A DNA stretch of 64,000 bases from Denticeps clupeoides (taxonomy: Eukaryota > Chordata > Actinopteri > Clupeiformes > Denticipitidae), in assembly GCF_900700375.1 (NCBI RefSeq), contig NC_041708.1, positions 36,264,400 to 36,328,399 of the forward strand. Reading direction: 5' to 3'. The notes under the pieces are model-generated. The model saw only the letters and a program-made list of their open reading frames with translations, was not told the DNA's origin and made no database searches. The translations under genes and the position numbers were made by a program. Within the stretch, counting starts at the first letter, position 1, and each line of letters starts with the position of its first letter. Of this stretch, positions 33,351-47,302 are shown one piece after another.

Positions 33351-35609
33351 AGACTCCATCTGTCCATCAGAAATGTTATTAGTAGGACAGTATTGTATTC
33401 TATTAAAGTGTGTTTAGCCAAGCATTTTTCATGCTGCTGATAATGGTGTGTGAATGGAATTAAATCGTGCTTGTTGTTGTTATGCTCATGGAATCGTATT
33501 TATATCTGGAAAAAAAATGTGTTACAGATAATTGTTTATTTTCCCACCACCCGTGACACAGATGCAATATTCCGTCTGAGCGCATTGATTTGTTTTTGGG
33601 TTTTTTTGCATCGATATTTTTAATCACCAGCCTTTGTTTGATTTCAAAATGTTCTCACTGCTGATGGGTGATTGCTTAAACATCATTCTTGAACTCTGAA
33701 GGAAATGCACTCGGTAGAAAATGCAATGCTTTCTGCGGGTGACTGATTCTTCTGGTTCTCTCTTCTCATAATGAGTAGAAATCACCTCCTTCTCCAGATG
33801 GGAAAGGGTATGTTTCTTTAATTCTACCCTGTGCTTCAAAGGCAGTGATTACAGTCATATCTATAATTACTGGGGCCTGTGAGTGTGACGTGAGCGCTCC
33901 CGTCGAAGCACAGGACTGATTAGTTTAATTGGATCCGTAATTACCAGTGTGTTTTTAAGCGCACCGTGTGGCTAATTACAGGCCAGGGTGAAGCACACAT
34001 ACAAATCGCATATTCCATTGTCACAAGTGTGAACATTGTCACTTTCGCAGAATTCTTACGTTTGTCTTTTAACTTCGTCTGGAGGTGCCAAGCCTCCTGA
34101 AACCTCAAAATAGCATTTTCCCATAATGATTTAATGGTGTGAACCCGTACAGAAAAATTGCTTCAGATTAATTTCCAGTTTGATGTTAACACTAGTGGAA
34201 ATCGGTACATACTGTCCAGTACAGTACACACACCAACACACAAAGTATCTTTAGTTTTATTACGTTCACAAAAAGAAAATTATAACAAGCTTGTCTGAGT
34301 TTAGTTCAGTTGTGATGAAAATCCATAGTCATTTGTCCTTTTATTCAAGCAAGAAACATAATGGGTATAAAACGTCTATTTACATGACTCCAGCAAACAC
34401 GCATACTGTTCTTCATACTGTGCTGTACACAAATTAACACACAGGCATTTAGTCTCCTTGCACAAACAAACATACGCATGATATTTATTAATATTACTGA
34501 TCAGTGTCATAGGAGAAATGTTCATTTACATCAGTAATCCAATGTTGATCGTCTGATAAAAAATGTTGGACTGCTCACTGACTAACACCCAGATTCATGT
34601 TCAGATTCATACAAAATATATGGGATTTCTAAAACCAATTCTAATTATATTTACATGCAAATGATATTTATAATGGTGATATTTTCAAATGTGTAAATGA
34701 ATGTAATTTTTTTATTTTTCAGTTTCTCTCTTAGTATTTTCCCCTTTTCAATTATTTTAGTGTTGAAATGCTTAATGCTCCAGAATTAACAGTACTGTCT
34801 GTAATGTGATCACGGCTTCAGTTTTATTCCAGCGTTTGGTCACAATTTAGAACTTACAAACAATGCAACAAAACAAACTTCATGTGAAACGCGAACCAAA
34901 CGCTATTCTGTCCTGTGCTTCCTGTATGAAGAAGTAAATACCGAAATTTGCTCAACAAGCCAAATGTTGTGAGAAGAAACGCCAAGATTACATTTCCAAA
35001 AGATCATTTTTTACAAACCAATTTCATTCAGCCAACTCTTGAAGTCAGGAGAACTGGCTCTGTTTCCTGCACGCTGCTCCGCCTCGTTCGTCTTCAGTCG
35101 GCATGACCTCATTTGTGTCAGGTGGAGCTCTACGTCCCTCTTTCATCTTGCACCCGTCTTAATTACTGTAATTTAATCACTCCCTGCATTTGTTGCCAAT
35201 TAGCATTAGGCGTCCCTCTGCAACTCACGGCACACTCTTGTGACTCTTGCCGTCAAACACAAGCTTTAGAAGAAGAGATGGAGGGGAAGGAACAGAAAAG
35301 CGAGGGGAGAAGGAAGAGGGGGTGTGTGGCTCTGATCCAGACAGGGGAGGATGGCAAATGAGCTGAGAAATGACGTTGGGAACAATAACTCATGACGAAT
35401 GATAAGACATCGGTGCTATCTGTGTGGCCCTGTGGTGAAACACGCAACAAAACACTGGTCACACCCCAGACGATAACGCACCGACAAACACCACTCCGCA
35501 GATAAGCGTGTGAATTAAGCAGCATTTCTCACAAAGCAGATAACACAGCCCCCCCCCGACAGAGACTGGGGTGCACTGGGAATAATGAAATGTCAGTGGG
35601 GACTGTCGA
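33351..35609. other. Intergenic and probable chodl 3' UTR
   Basis: Between the lysozyme stop and the chondrolectin stop on the other strand. The lysozyme polyA signal is at 33402-33407. On the minus strand an AATAAA at 34261-34256 would end a chodl 3' UTR of about 1.35 kb, long but plausible. A polyC run sits near 35551. No other exon or known repeat was seen. Confidence 0.5.
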
Positions 35610-38600
35610 TCATATTTCCATGGCGCTGTCTGACTTGGGTGTCTTAGAGATCCAGAGCGTTGATTGGTTGACGCTGGTTTTGGTCCGAGGTTTGCTGGAG
35701 CAGAAAACGGCGACACAGACACAAAGCCCATATTTAATCCCCTGAGCACAATAGTGATGTGTTTTAATTTGGCTAAATGAGACTTTGTGCATGGGGCAAG
35801 TTCAAATGCATCTCTAACACGTTTTATATTCAGTGATCTGTAGTATTAGATATCATTGTGTCTTTGTAAAATTACATTATTAAATATTCTCAATACAGTG
35901 TGATGGGCTTCATGCAATAATCAAAGACACAGCACAGTTAATAAGCAGCCCATAGTGGAGCCATCTCCCATGATATACGATTACGTGTAATTGCACAAGG
36001 TAGCGTTCCATCTTCTCTGATGGCTGTACTGTGTCACGCTGTACAAGTGGCAAACATTGTAAAACAGGAACCTCGCATTCGTTAAGAGCGCCATGTATTT
36101 ACCGCGGGGCTTGAAAGCACTCCAGGAAGCCTTTTACTGCAGAGTGCACACTGAGATAGCGCCATGATTAAATGCATTGTCTGGAGATCCCTAGTCGTGG
36201 AAAGTGATTGAAAATATGTTAAAAAGACATCACTCTGAGTGAACAGCGGCCTTAATAAACATAATAAAGTACACAAATACGGCACCCCCGTAATGCCCCC
36301 CTGCCGGGTGGGGCTGCGGGAGGTTCCATACATTTTCAGATATAGGGAGGGGTTTTTCGCGTGCGCACCGAACGGCTTGCTTCAGCATTTTACAGCCCCA
36401 CATGTCTGGATGCACAGCCCAGATATTGATGCGAGGCAACGCAAAGACAGAACTCAGGACCCCCCCCCTACACACATATACACACACACACTCATGCATG
36501 CGAGCACATAGAAGATAATAGCAGGAGACAGGCAGTGCCGCGATGCTAAATGCACATCATTATGTACACCACGCCGATTACTAGAGTGAGTAAACAGTGC
36601 GCTTAGGAACACTTATAAACAAATTAATCCATCTCTGTAAAAGCTTTATTGGAGGGGAGGAGGTTGTTCAGCATGGAGAGGCATGACCTTTCACTGGTTA
36701 ATAAATCAAAAGCAAAAAAAAGCCCATCTGATTTCATTTAGTTGAAGTTATAAATGGAAAGCGTTTGGTCACCTTTTGCTCAGCATCTGAAAGCAGCAGG
36801 TCCCAGAGGCCACGACGATGAGGAGCAGCAGCGGAATGGTTGGGATGATCACGTAAACCAGAAGTATCCCTTGAAAAGACACATGGGTCAATGCAACAAA
36901 AGGGACAAATGCAAACGTTTATAATAAAGTTAACCCATTCCTGTCTACAAACCTGCACATGACCTTACCTGAGGAGCCAGTAACTGTAACATGAGGGGTG
37001 TCACTCTTATCAGTCAGTGTCGGTTTGTTTTCCTCTTGCTCTTCTGATGCAATTTCTAAAAAGAAAAAATAAGATTCCAAAGAATTCATTCATTCTGTTC
37101 ATTGTTTTGCATATTTTCTCAGAAATATGGCTTTGAGTTGTTGCATTAAACACTTATGTCATGGATTGGAAAGAAAGGATGCATTTGCGGGATTTGCGGG
37201 ACAACAAAAAACACATAGACACTCCTGGCAGGAGACAGTAACTACACAATGACTGAGCAGGGACAGGGTGCAAACAGTATCCAGCTATACTCAACACAAA
37301 AGATGAACACAATCAGGTAATTAGGGCGATGCACATTTAGCATGAATGGAGCGTGGAGCCGGAGCACGTGATAGCCGAATGATTTCTTAAACCTAGCGGT
37401 CAAGCGTGCTCTCACCGGCATCGCGGACTCCAGGGCTGTCCCCCTGTTCGTTCACCAGGTGGCTCTCTGCGTAAGAAAACAGTGATGTAACTTCCACCCA
37501 CACACGCGGCCACTTCATGTCCGCCACGCCGTACCTGGGCTGTATTTACAAATGAAGTTGTGCTTCATGTTGCACCTGTCGTCATTCCACTGGTAGAGGT
37601 AGGGACCCCCGAGTCCGCGCTGAGCAGTGGGCTGGTGGTACATCACAACACAGGCCTCACCTCCACAGGACGGCTCGTCATAGTACCAGTTCCTTACATG
37701 ACACTCAGAATTAATAATTATGCATAATTCTGACCCACAACCAAGGTTCCAGCACAACCAGCCACATAGCAACGTCCCTGCCACATTTTTACACTCAGAA
37801 CATCTGCATGTCCACCCACACACGAAGACAGCATGTCTTTGTTCCATTTGGTAACAGCATAAAGTAGAAAAATTAATAACAAACTGAAGCTGTCTGTTTG
37901 CGTTCAGCTAACTGATTATTTACAGAAGTGAACAGAAATTACAGACTTACGGCCAATATAAGTTGAAATATTTAATATTTAATGAAAATTAACATAGAGA
38001 CTGCTATAAATTCAAACAAACGATATTTAAAAGTCAGAGTTACAATCTTATTACTGTATGATTCGGTGGTAGTAAAATGAAACATCATGTACCAGGCCTG
38101 GACATACCACTCACCTGAACTGAGACACGCTGCCATCGGTCCACCTGTAGAGGTCGGGGCAGGAGCTGAAGCCCCCATACTCCTGAGCGCTCTCGCTTTC
38201 GGCGCGGGTCAGCCCAATCCAAAAGTCCCCGTCTGCGATCCCGGGCCCGCTGCTGCTGGAGGTGGAGCTGAGCTCCTGCAGGAGCCACTGGATGTGCCTC
38301 TGCTCTGCAGTGTTCTCCACACTCAGCAGGTCCCCGCCGTCCATCTCACATGCCTGCCGCGCCTCCCAGAACGCCACGCGGCTCGTCATGTCCTTAAAGT
38401 AGGCGATCTTGTAGCATGGCTGCTCCGAACTGCTCCGGACTGCTCCCTGGCAGACTTTCTGACCTGAGAAACACACAGTCTGCCATTAATCTGGTTTATT
38501 AAACGCCTTTCATCAAACATCAGTATTACATGCATATCGGCTTGATTCTGAGGCTGCAGTTTGAATGCATTTATATGATGCTGTGTATTGTGTGGAGTAG

Positions 38601-39945
38601 TAGACACTTTAATTCACTTCTCTGAGAATAACAAATAATCTCCACAATTTTGACCCCGAGAAAAGGAGCTGTCTGTGGTGCTGATCCGCACCAGGAATTA
38701 GACACATGAGATACAATGCAGAGAAATGCAAGAATGAAATATCAAGGCAGGTCTATAAAGAGAAATTAGTGTCTTCTCTTTCAGGAAAATTAGTGTCTTC
38801 TCTTTCACATGTACCTGTGTGAAATAAAAGCGAGCCAACCCAAGGAAGCTTAGGGTTGCCATACAGCCAAATTCCCATGTTATTAAGTATTATAATGCAA
38901 TTACATGTGAAATGCTGCAGGCCACAATGCACCATAACGGCTGATTATTACCATCCAGGAATGGGTGGGATTCATAGCAACTCAGGCGATCAAAGGCACT
39001 GGTTCTTTGGTCGAGGTTTTGGTTTTACTGCCCAGAAATATGTACAGCCAGCAGAGCCATGTCATAAAAAAAAAAAAATGTGGATAGTGTGGTGTGTTCA
39101 GAATAACCATGATTAATACACGCGCTGTTAAAAGTCGAATAATATCCTTTAGCCCGCTGCCCAGGAGGTACTTTAAATAATTGCCTGATCCAGATTTGCA
39201 CTATCATCACTTTACCCGGTAATGGGCTGGGTCTTCCAGGGGAGTACCGGACTCAGCAATATCCACACCAACTTCCTCCTCTTCCTCAACCCTTCCTACC
39301 CGTTCCCCCCTTTTCCCTCTCTATTCCAGAACTCTCTCCGCCATTCTAAACCTTTCAACTTTTTACCCTGCAAAGTCACACTGAAGATGCCCCATGTAAC
39401 GGGACCATGTAACGTAGTGCAAAATGCTGGTCCATTTCTGTCTGAATTCATACCGTGTCCATACAGGGAAATTCATTTTCAGATGAGACTGGGTCTGGGT
39501 TAAAATTCAGGAAAGCCATTGGGGTGTAAGCACTGGGTGCAAAATTTGTTTTGCATCCTCCATTTTCGTCTCCAGACCAAGAAACTTGATTTTCCAAATC
39601 AACTGAATTTGATATGTTGCCAAATGCGAAAGTAAAAAAAATAGTGGTAAATAACATAGATTCTTTAAAATATATATATGTACAGTACATATATATATTT
39701 CAGTATCTCAAACAATTTTGGCTGCAAATCAATTGAATAAAGAGTACTTATAAGACATTTAGAGAAAAGAATGACATAATATTCAGTTCCTTTGACCATG
39801 CGGTCTGCTAATAAATGAGAGACGCATTTTAATCAAACACAAACACAATTAAATAGAATGGTAAATCTATTTAAAAACGGTAAATAGATTTCTGGACGGA
39901 AATTCCGTCTCAGTAGCTGTTTATTATGATGATAATAATTGTTAA

Positions 39946-39976
<31 letters not shown>

Positions 39977-40093
39977 TGACTGTGGGCGTTCTTCAGAGCA
40001 ACATAACTTTCCAAACTCACCGCTCACAAATCTCGCGCCGTGGCTGCCGGTGGCGAAGAGCAGGAACCCGCAGAGAACCCGAAACATCTTCAT
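35610..40093 (-). CDS. chodl: Chondrolectin (C-type lectin-domain type I membrane protein)
   Basis: Type I membrane protein with one C-type lectin-like domain; in zebrafish and mouse chodl acts in motor axon growth. Seven exons in phase: 40093-40021, 38463-38115, 37692-37535, 37466-37416, 37055-36969, 36869-36773, 35694-35610. The product is 299 residues (human 273). A signal peptide (MKMFRVLCGFLLFATG) precedes the lectin domain (about 25-190), with CYKIAYFKDMTSRVAFWEAR, DGDFWIGLTR and CPDLYRWTDGS. These are followed by NWYYDEPSCGGEACVVMYHQ, then YLYQWNDDRCNMKHNFICKY. The calcium-site motifs are atypical (EPS, WND), as in the human protein. A stalk of two small exons is followed by a TM segment, VYVIIPTIPLLLLIVVASG, at about 243-262. 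The tail NQSTLWISKTPKSDSAMEI matches the recalled human C terminus. The stalk is the divergent part. The extra length lies mainly in the loop SSTSSSSGPG and the stalk. Confidence 0.95.
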
Positions 40094-40300
40094 TCCCGGG
40101 CGGCGGCGCCTGCGCTCTCCAGCCTGCGCTCTCCAGGCGGGTCCATGCTGGCTCGGTCCCGCCTCCCGGCGCGCTGTCCCCGCCCCCTTCCTCGCGACTG
40201 GCCCATCGACCGGGGGCCGCAGCTGGGGCCACCGCCGCCGCCGCCGCCTCTTTCATTAGGGGCCCCGGTGCGCAAGGTGCAATTATGGCACGTTTGAAGA
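40094..40300 (-). promoter_or_regulatory. CpG-rich chodl promoter
   Basis: Very GC-rich sequence immediately upstream of the chondrolectin start on the minus strand, with a (ccg)n run at about 40231-40246 and GC boxes. It marks a CpG-island promoter. Long open frames through it on both strands reflect base composition. Confidence 0.6.
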
Positions 40301-41616
40301 TCAGATGCAGCTTATTTATTATATCGATCAACAGGCTAATATATTTCTAACTCAATCCAAAAATGTAATGAAAAATCATGGTACCTCCGTGTAACAAATA
40401 TAAATGTATTTTATCTGTTAATTTTTTTTTGTTTTTTTGCTTGCAGTTGGAATCCATGTCTTGGGCGAGCGTTTAAAGAAGTTAAACTGTCCCCTCATCA
40501 TCCCAGCCTGACCCAGCGGGAGGCCAAACCCGCAGAGGATTTGCTGAAGCTTTTTCACATTGTTCCTCCCCACTTCCTCCGACCCCACGGCCAATTATGC
40601 TGTCACTGAGAGAGACACTTGCTCCGTGTCCGAATTGATCTAGACGTGGAGCCATGCAGATCCGAGGGCTGTTAACTGTACTATAATACGCATTGACGCA
40701 AAAAAAAGCTATTACTTAATTTGCTGTTCGCTATTGATCAGTTACTTCCCAACAGCAAATGCCATTTTGTTCTGTGGGTGTTCGATAACAACAATAAGAG
40801 ATCCTGTGGCACATTATCAATAAGAAGGCAGCAGCATTATTACAGGAACCATCATCAAGAGGAGATATTAAAGAGACCTGGCAGGATGTGCTGGCGGCCG
40901 AGGGAGGAGAGAAAAGAAACGTCGGGTAATCACAAAAATAGGAAGGAAGCGGAGCCGCTGGGCTGGGAAAGGGCCAACTTGCAGAAAGTGGTCCGTAACT
41001 GGGCCAGGTGACTCCAGCCATGCTGATGCTGCAAGAACATCACCATCAATATCGTTCAGGTTTTCAACATTCCATCCTCATCATCATCATCATCCTCCCG
41101 TAGTGGTACTTCCTGTCCTTGTTTTCCAGTCTGCAGCACTGTAGGGTTTAAATGAAGTGGTGTCTGTGTGTGGCATTTATCAAGTCAGATTTTGAAATTC
41201 AGGAGTCTTATCAAAAACCCAATTTGAGTAGCTCAGTGATGCTGGTGATGTCCCTTTTCTCCACATCTCCCTGCACCTCAGTGGTGAAGATGAAGTTCAG
41301 TGAAGTGTAAGACTAACTGAATAAATTATATTAAATTATATTAAATATATTTTGTGACATTTTGGGCATTTCTTGCAGAAAAAACTCTACCAGGTTCTAC
41401 CAATAATAGTAAGAATAAGAAATAATACAATACTATTATACAGCACTGTGAATATTGCCAAATACATATTTTTTTTATAATGCTTTAAGGATAAAGTGAG
41501 GTCTCAGCACTTTTGTGACTGCAGGAATATTATCATTAAAGTTTAAAGTTTAGGTTTAAAAACTTTATTGTCATTGCACAATCATACTGCCCACCAGCCC
41601 CAGAGCAAAATGTGCT

Positions 41617-41800
41617 ACATTTACATTTACTGCATTTATCAGACGCCCTTATCCAGAGCGACTTACAATCTGTAGTTACAGGGACAGTCCCCAGAGTTAA
41701 GTGTCTTGCTCAGGGACACGATGGTAGTAAGTGGGGTTTGAACTTGGGTCTTCTGGTTCACAGGCGAGTGTGTTACCCACTAGGCTACTACCACCCTTTT
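41617..41800 (-). repeat. SINE-B copy, inverted
   Basis: It starts catttacatttactgcattt and ends gtgttacccactaggctact then accaccct. It is complete at both ends apart from a short deletion in the middle. Confidence 0.87.
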
Positions 41801-43637
41801 GAAATACAGTGTGTCGAAGTTATGTGGCAAAACCCCTATTTTTATGAAAATCTGCCCAAAGATTGTTTTAATTATTATCTAAAATACATAACAAAGCAAA
41901 GTCGCAACTCGTGCCATTTAACACTGCATCTGTCAGTTTGGTTTGCTGGCACTAGCAAAATGAAGCTTTTTTATTATACTATTAAATACTCTCAGTTTTC
42001 CTGCCACTGCACCTCAGAAGCCAAAATATTCTGTAGCTCATATAATTCAATTCCAGCAACCCTTTAAAATTATATTACTAATAGTTTTGGCCAAATATGC
42101 CTCATTAATTGTACCCGGACAGCTCTTACAAGGCAAACACCGATGTAGAGCACCACAGACATGCCGCCAAAACGTCGGCCCTGCCAGCCAGCCGCACTTC
42201 TCACACCCAGAGCCATACGTTTGCATGTACGGACAGGGAATATTCCTCAGAGGAAATGTTCCTCCCGCACCTCCACCTCCCTCCTCCGTCCTCCTCCCGC
42301 CCACAGTCCCCGGACCGCGCAGGAGGAGGTCCCTATGGAGACGTAAAGGAATGATGGGAGACGGTGAAAGATGACACCGCGGGATATGCAGACGGACACT
42401 GAGCCGTCCAAGATTAACGAGGGCTCCCCCAGGTCGGCCGAGTAAATGGCCGCTCGCTCTCCACCGGGATTGGATTAAAAGCTGGGACGAGGTGATGGGA
42501 GCTGAAGCAGACATTAAGTGGAAGTTACACGTATCCATTAATGTTCCTATATGGCGCTTTCATTTAGCTCTCGACTTGCAAAGCCTTCCGCGTTGCGCAT
42601 CTCTCTGCTCTCAAGTCGCAGCTGACCCCTATCTTCTTCCCACATAATTCACTTTCGGAGTGTTACATTCCACAAGGATCAGTGTTTTATCCTTTCACTC
42701 CAGAGCCAGATTCACGTCCCGGACAAATCTGAAACCAGATATAAATACAATATAACGTGAGTGGCCTGAAATATTTGGCAAAGTTTAATGCTCAGTGGTT
42801 GTTCGTAATGCTGCGCCACATGAAGACGGTTGAGACAGATGCTTCACGTCAGATGTAAACAGGGGAAAACTGAAGACATTTCAGAGCGAAAAGGAAACGC
42901 GGGTAAATGTAGCCGAACAGACAGCATCCGGTTAACGAGCTGCCCTCTTTATGACCCCTCGGAGACCCAATGGGCCGTGGTGCAATCACGTCCCAGTCCC
43001 CCTCATCACTTAAAGAGGTAGCTGGCCTCCTGTCGCCCGTCCCAGGAGGCTTTTGCAATTCTCTTCTGGGGTGATATCAGATGGTGACGGGTCTTTAGGG
43101 CTAATGCAGTCAGTAATTACGGAGCGGGCTGGGAGTCAGCATGGCTGAGCAACTCCGATTTGCACAGAGGCAGACAAACTGTCTCTCCTGCCGAAAACGT
43201 GGACGGGACGGCATCCAAAACACTCTCTAACGCAGAGGGGTGAAGACTAATAAACACACATTTAAAATCTTTGTGTTATTCTTAATGCCATAAATACATT
43301 TGTGCTTCTGCTGACGGGTTTCAGGATTGTTAAATAAGACAGTAAGATGGTGAAGGTTCTCAGTCATCCAGGTCATGGTAATCTACAAAAGGGTTCAAAT
43401 GAAGGACACTGGACTTCTTTAGTTCCTTTGTTTAAGTAAGATGGTGTACTAGTACATCTCAACAAATGAAATATGGTGAAAAAGGTCATTTGTTTTCATA
43501 TTTTAATTCACAAGTGTAAAAGTGAAGCACAAATCAGTCAAAGCCAAGAACTGGCTGTAAAAATGTAAAGTTGTCTGAAGTTGGACATTTTGTGTATTTT
43601 TCATAATGCAATAGATGATCATTAGTGCCAGGAAGTG

Positions 43638-43680
43638 TCAGATTCAGACCCCACTTACTACCTCTAATGTGTCCCTCGTA
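43638..43680 (+). repeat. SINE-B fragment
   Basis: The short match ccccacttactacctctaat then gtgtccctcg corresponds to the segment just after the B box in the complete copies. Head and tail are missing. Confidence 0.45.
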
Positions 43681-44990
43681 ATGTGGAACAGTCCTCGGTA
43701 AGTAATTATTAGATATATTCTCTATAGCGTCGCTTTCACAATGACACCCATCTGAAATTACGGTTTCATATGAACCCTGAAGTGGTTGTGTAATTTTACT
43801 CTGTCCACTTTACGTGGTTCTATAATATGAATAACCATTCCACGAGACAAACAAATTTGGTTAATAAGATACCCAAACCCCAGTCCTAATCTAAATTCAC
43901 ATGAATGTACTTAAGCAGGTGGTATTACGTTTAGTCGAATGGCATATATTATAATGTATGTGTTAAATTTGTCCTGAAAAGTGTGACCCTGTTTTGTAAG
44001 TGTCCCCAAAAATGTTCTAAATAGCATTCTAAACAGAACTAGTATGTATGATTCTTTGTGCTCAGACAAAAGATGGCCGGAGGTTATTTTTTTAGACCAC
44101 TTTTGGCAATATAGTGTGTAATAAAAATAGACTCTCTGCCAATTTTGTGTTACTGTGTCAGAATAGACTAACCACATGGTGAGTTGCATATTTATAAGTA
44201 CATTTTTTGTTTTCAGTTCATAGACGCTGAAGATGTTGAAGAGTGAAAGAGAGAAGCCTCTGTTACTTCAACCGCAAACTAACAACTAAATTAAGTATAC
44301 GTTTATTCTTTCCCCCCTGATTCTCCTATAAAGCGCTACAGAGTAGTACCACTGTTTAAATGGATTCTCCTGGAGCCCTGGTACATGGGCATATTTTTTC
44401 GCCCAAATTGCTCCATTTCCACAAATGGACTCTTATTGATTCTAAGAAGGCATCTCTTCAAAACAGATAATCTGTTACTGCCATTTACCGCTGCCAGTCA
44501 CCACTTAAGCATAATTACCCAGCAGTCAATACTGCGGCCAGCCTGCAGCTGTGGTTAACCTCTGAGTCACCAGCCACAAGCCCAACGGTGGGCTCCAGCG
44601 TGGCCAAGGATGGCTGAATCTCTGGGTCTGGTTTTTTTTTTTAGCCTTAATTACATTATTTTCTCATTAATTTAGAGAGTTCCTTCACTCAATGTAGTTA
44701 ACAATACCTGCAGGCATCTACAATCTTATTTCTTTATGTTTTTACATTTATTTGCTGCCCTGTTGCTTTAAATATGATGGAATTTTTTTATGGTGCTTTG
44801 GACCGTAATCAAATTTAAGTTGTGTAACATATTTTCTTAAATATGATAAAAGTGATTTCCACTGATCGTTTTAAGTTATGGTGAAAGTGCTGATCAGATT
44901 GTATATGTCTGTGGTTTTAATCCCCATGTAGGGTGTGCCTTTATGGTGCATCCAGCATTTTATTGCACGCTTAAATAATTGCTTCTGTGG

Positions 44991-45260
44991 GCAATCTGAT
45001 TGGATTTATATATCAGTGTCACGGATGGAAGAGATTGTGGTGTCAATTGGCCCATTCAAACACACACACAAAATACAGAATATTTTAATTACATTGAAGT
45101 TTCACTAGTTTCTGAATCTAAAACTTATGTTCATTTGAACAGTGATCACATAATTGAAACCCAAGGTGAGTAGAGTGTATTTTGACAAAAATCCATGTCG
45201 AATTGTGTGTGTGTGTGTGTGTGTATGTGCAAGGCTATGTATGATTAAGCAAGCACGATG
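44991..45260 (+). repeat. Direct repeat, left copy
   Basis: About 265 bases from atctgattggatttatatat to gattaagcaagcacgatg match the segment at 47020-47302 in the same order and orientation, with a few substitutions and a shorter (GT)n. It contains no open frame of note. Confidence 0.85.
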
Positions 45261-45486
45261 TATCTCTTTATTGGCCTAATCAGCTTCAACGCAACACATT
45301 TTCCTTACAAAATTTTTGGATTTAATATATCACCTGCATCACCATGTCTTTGGTTACTCAATAAACCAGGTCAACATAAAACTATTAATCATTAAAATAA
45401 TGTGTCTCTGTTTTTGGTTGTTGAAATGAAGTGAAAGTGATTATTTGTGATAATTGTTTGTATTTTATTTGTACATGTGACACACA

Positions 45487-45667
45487 CATGAACCCAGGTC
45501 TCTGCATTTAATAATTTAACCTTGGTGAGCAATGGGCAGCCATGAAAGGCACCCGGGGAGCAGTGTGTGGGGTTGGTACCTTGCTCAGTGTCACCTTGTT
45601 GGTTCGGGATTCGAACCAACAACCTTTCGATTACGGGTCTGTTTACCCGCTTGGCCAACCACTACCC
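45487..45667 (-). repeat. SINE-A copy, inverted and diverged
   Basis: Reverse-oriented: gagcaatgggcagccatgaa, acccggggagcagtgtgtgg, then the inverted B box (gggattcgaacc) and an inverted A-box region ending ggccaaccactacc. It is more diverged than the 31.3 kb copy. Confidence 0.75.
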
Positions 45668-47019
45668 AAAATCTTATTTCTACAACCACAGGCAGCATGT
45701 ATACAAACACAGAATCGAATAAACGTTTTCTTATAAAAATCTGACAGTCTTACAAATGACTGTGTCACATGCTCCCCCCAATGTGTTTGATAAATTGAAC
45801 TTTATGTCTAATTAGGATTTGTGATTGCTTTTTGGCAGAACAAACAAAACCTGATTATGTAACCATCATAATACGTGCACTGAATGAGTTCTCATAATCT
45901 GGCAACGCTTCAAAAAGAAAAATCAATTCACAGATATGAATTGGCCTTGTCAGATTCTCCCCAGGAGATTATGTATTTTCTTGGCTGTAATTTATGATGC
46001 AGCATATGAAAGACATTACAGCTCTTGCCGTTTACAGTCACTTGAATATTGTCCAGCAGTCATGTCTGCAGGTCTCCACTACTGGGCCATACATCTACAG
46101 TACAGTACAGCGCATCTGGACCTAAATTTGTTAGCAAACCTATTTTATTATCTGTACTTCAAACACTGTTAAAAAGGGACACAGTTCAAACTATTTTGAA
46201 AAACAGGATGGTTAAATAGGTGTCACTTACCGGAAGCAGTCTTTAGCAAAGGAAAGACTGTGCCGCAAGTGTAGTTGTCCTTTACTGTGAGGGTTAAAGA
46301 GCTCACTTATAATAGCAAAAACCATATCTTTCTTTATGTCTATAGTACTGTGACTGCTGTACTGCAAAAGCATTGTTAAATTTTTTATTAAAGAAAATGT
46401 AACTCTGTTAATAGCAATAGCATTTTCTTTGGGCAAATGTATGGGCACCATGAGGGAAGGTCGGAGCTCTATGTGTTGTATAAAATTTGGAATATCTGAA
46501 AATACAAATAAAACAGAAATATGACATATATATATGATACACTCCACAAGAAGATTTTTCATATTAAGATATGCCTGGTACCTTTTGTAGCAAATAATTA
46601 CCCAGTTACTCTCCTCAGTCTCACCTCTTTATTTTCCCATGATCAATTTTGTCTGTTGGATCAATTTGATCTGTCAGGCCATCTATATAGCTGTTAGCAA
46701 TGACAGCTTATAATTTATGCCAAGTCACGCAGAGCTATTCAGAAGGACAGCACAGGTAATATTTTGGTGTGATAAAGCTGTCTTAATGAAAGGGGCCTAA
46801 AATATAGAACTTTTATAACAGAACATCATATATATTTGTTCACTCAAGGAAACATCTGCATGTACCCAGGATACCTCTGTAGACCATCTGCTGTCCTACA
46901 GTTTAGACCCAGTCAGATTTTGGGCAAAAGACCACATATGACCACATATGATTTCAGTGTGGTACCATTCTCAGCACAACAGTGACTAATGTTGTGTTGG
47001 TGGGAGTAAATCTGAAGTG
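45668..47019. other. Gene-poor interval between the direct repeats
   Basis: AT-rich, no exon or recognised repeat. Open frames of up to 111 codons occur but lack splice context and family resemblance. Confidence 0.45.
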
Positions 47020-47227
47020 GATCTGATTGTATTTATATATCAGTGTCACTGCTGGAAGAGAGTGAGGTGTCAATTGGCCCATTCAAACACACACACACAA
47101 TTTTAATTACATTGAAGTTTCACTAGTTTCTGAATCTAAAATGTATGTTCATTTGAACAGTGATCACATAATTGAAACCCAAGGTGAGTAGAGTGCGTTT
47201 TGACAATGAAAATTTTCCATGTCGAAT

Positions 47228-47270
<43 letters not shown>

Positions 47271-47302
47271 AAGTGTAAGTATGATTAAGCAAGCATGATG
47301 TG
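47020..47302 (+). repeat. Direct repeat, right copy
   Basis: Matches 44991-45260 in the same orientation: gtgtcaattggcccattcaa, then gaagtttcactagtttctga, then catttgaacagtgatcacat and the (GT)n. It continues into the compound minisatellite at its right end. Confidence 0.85.

Larger units (their letters stand above)
40301..44990. other. Gene-poor interval, left part
   Basis: No supported exon. It holds one SINE-B copy (41617-41800), a SINE-B scrap (about 43638-43680), a short (cat)n tract near 41080 and scattered AT-rich runs. A stretch around 42090-42400 is GC-richer with long overlapping frames on both strands but no family match. Long-range regulatory elements for chodl are possible but cannot be shown from one sequence. 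Confidence 0.5.

Noticed and set aside
40017-40350. Several overlapping 60-125 codon frames on both strands
   Set aside because: High GC content of the chodl CpG-island promoter removes stop codons; no homology or splice support.
42047-42538. 163-codon minus-strand open frame, with overlapping plus-strand frames
   Set aside because: No recognised motif, no splice context, and frames open on both strands in a GC-richer patch.
43340-43460. ggttctcagtcatccaggtc stretch resembling a common fish repeat
   Set aside because: It felt familiar as a dispersed retroelement piece, but I cannot name the family or its limits with confidence.
44991-47302. Direct repeats taken as terminal repeats of an LTR element
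   Set aside because: No element-like coding content, primer site or polypurine tract is evident between them; a plain duplication or dispersed repeat is simpler.
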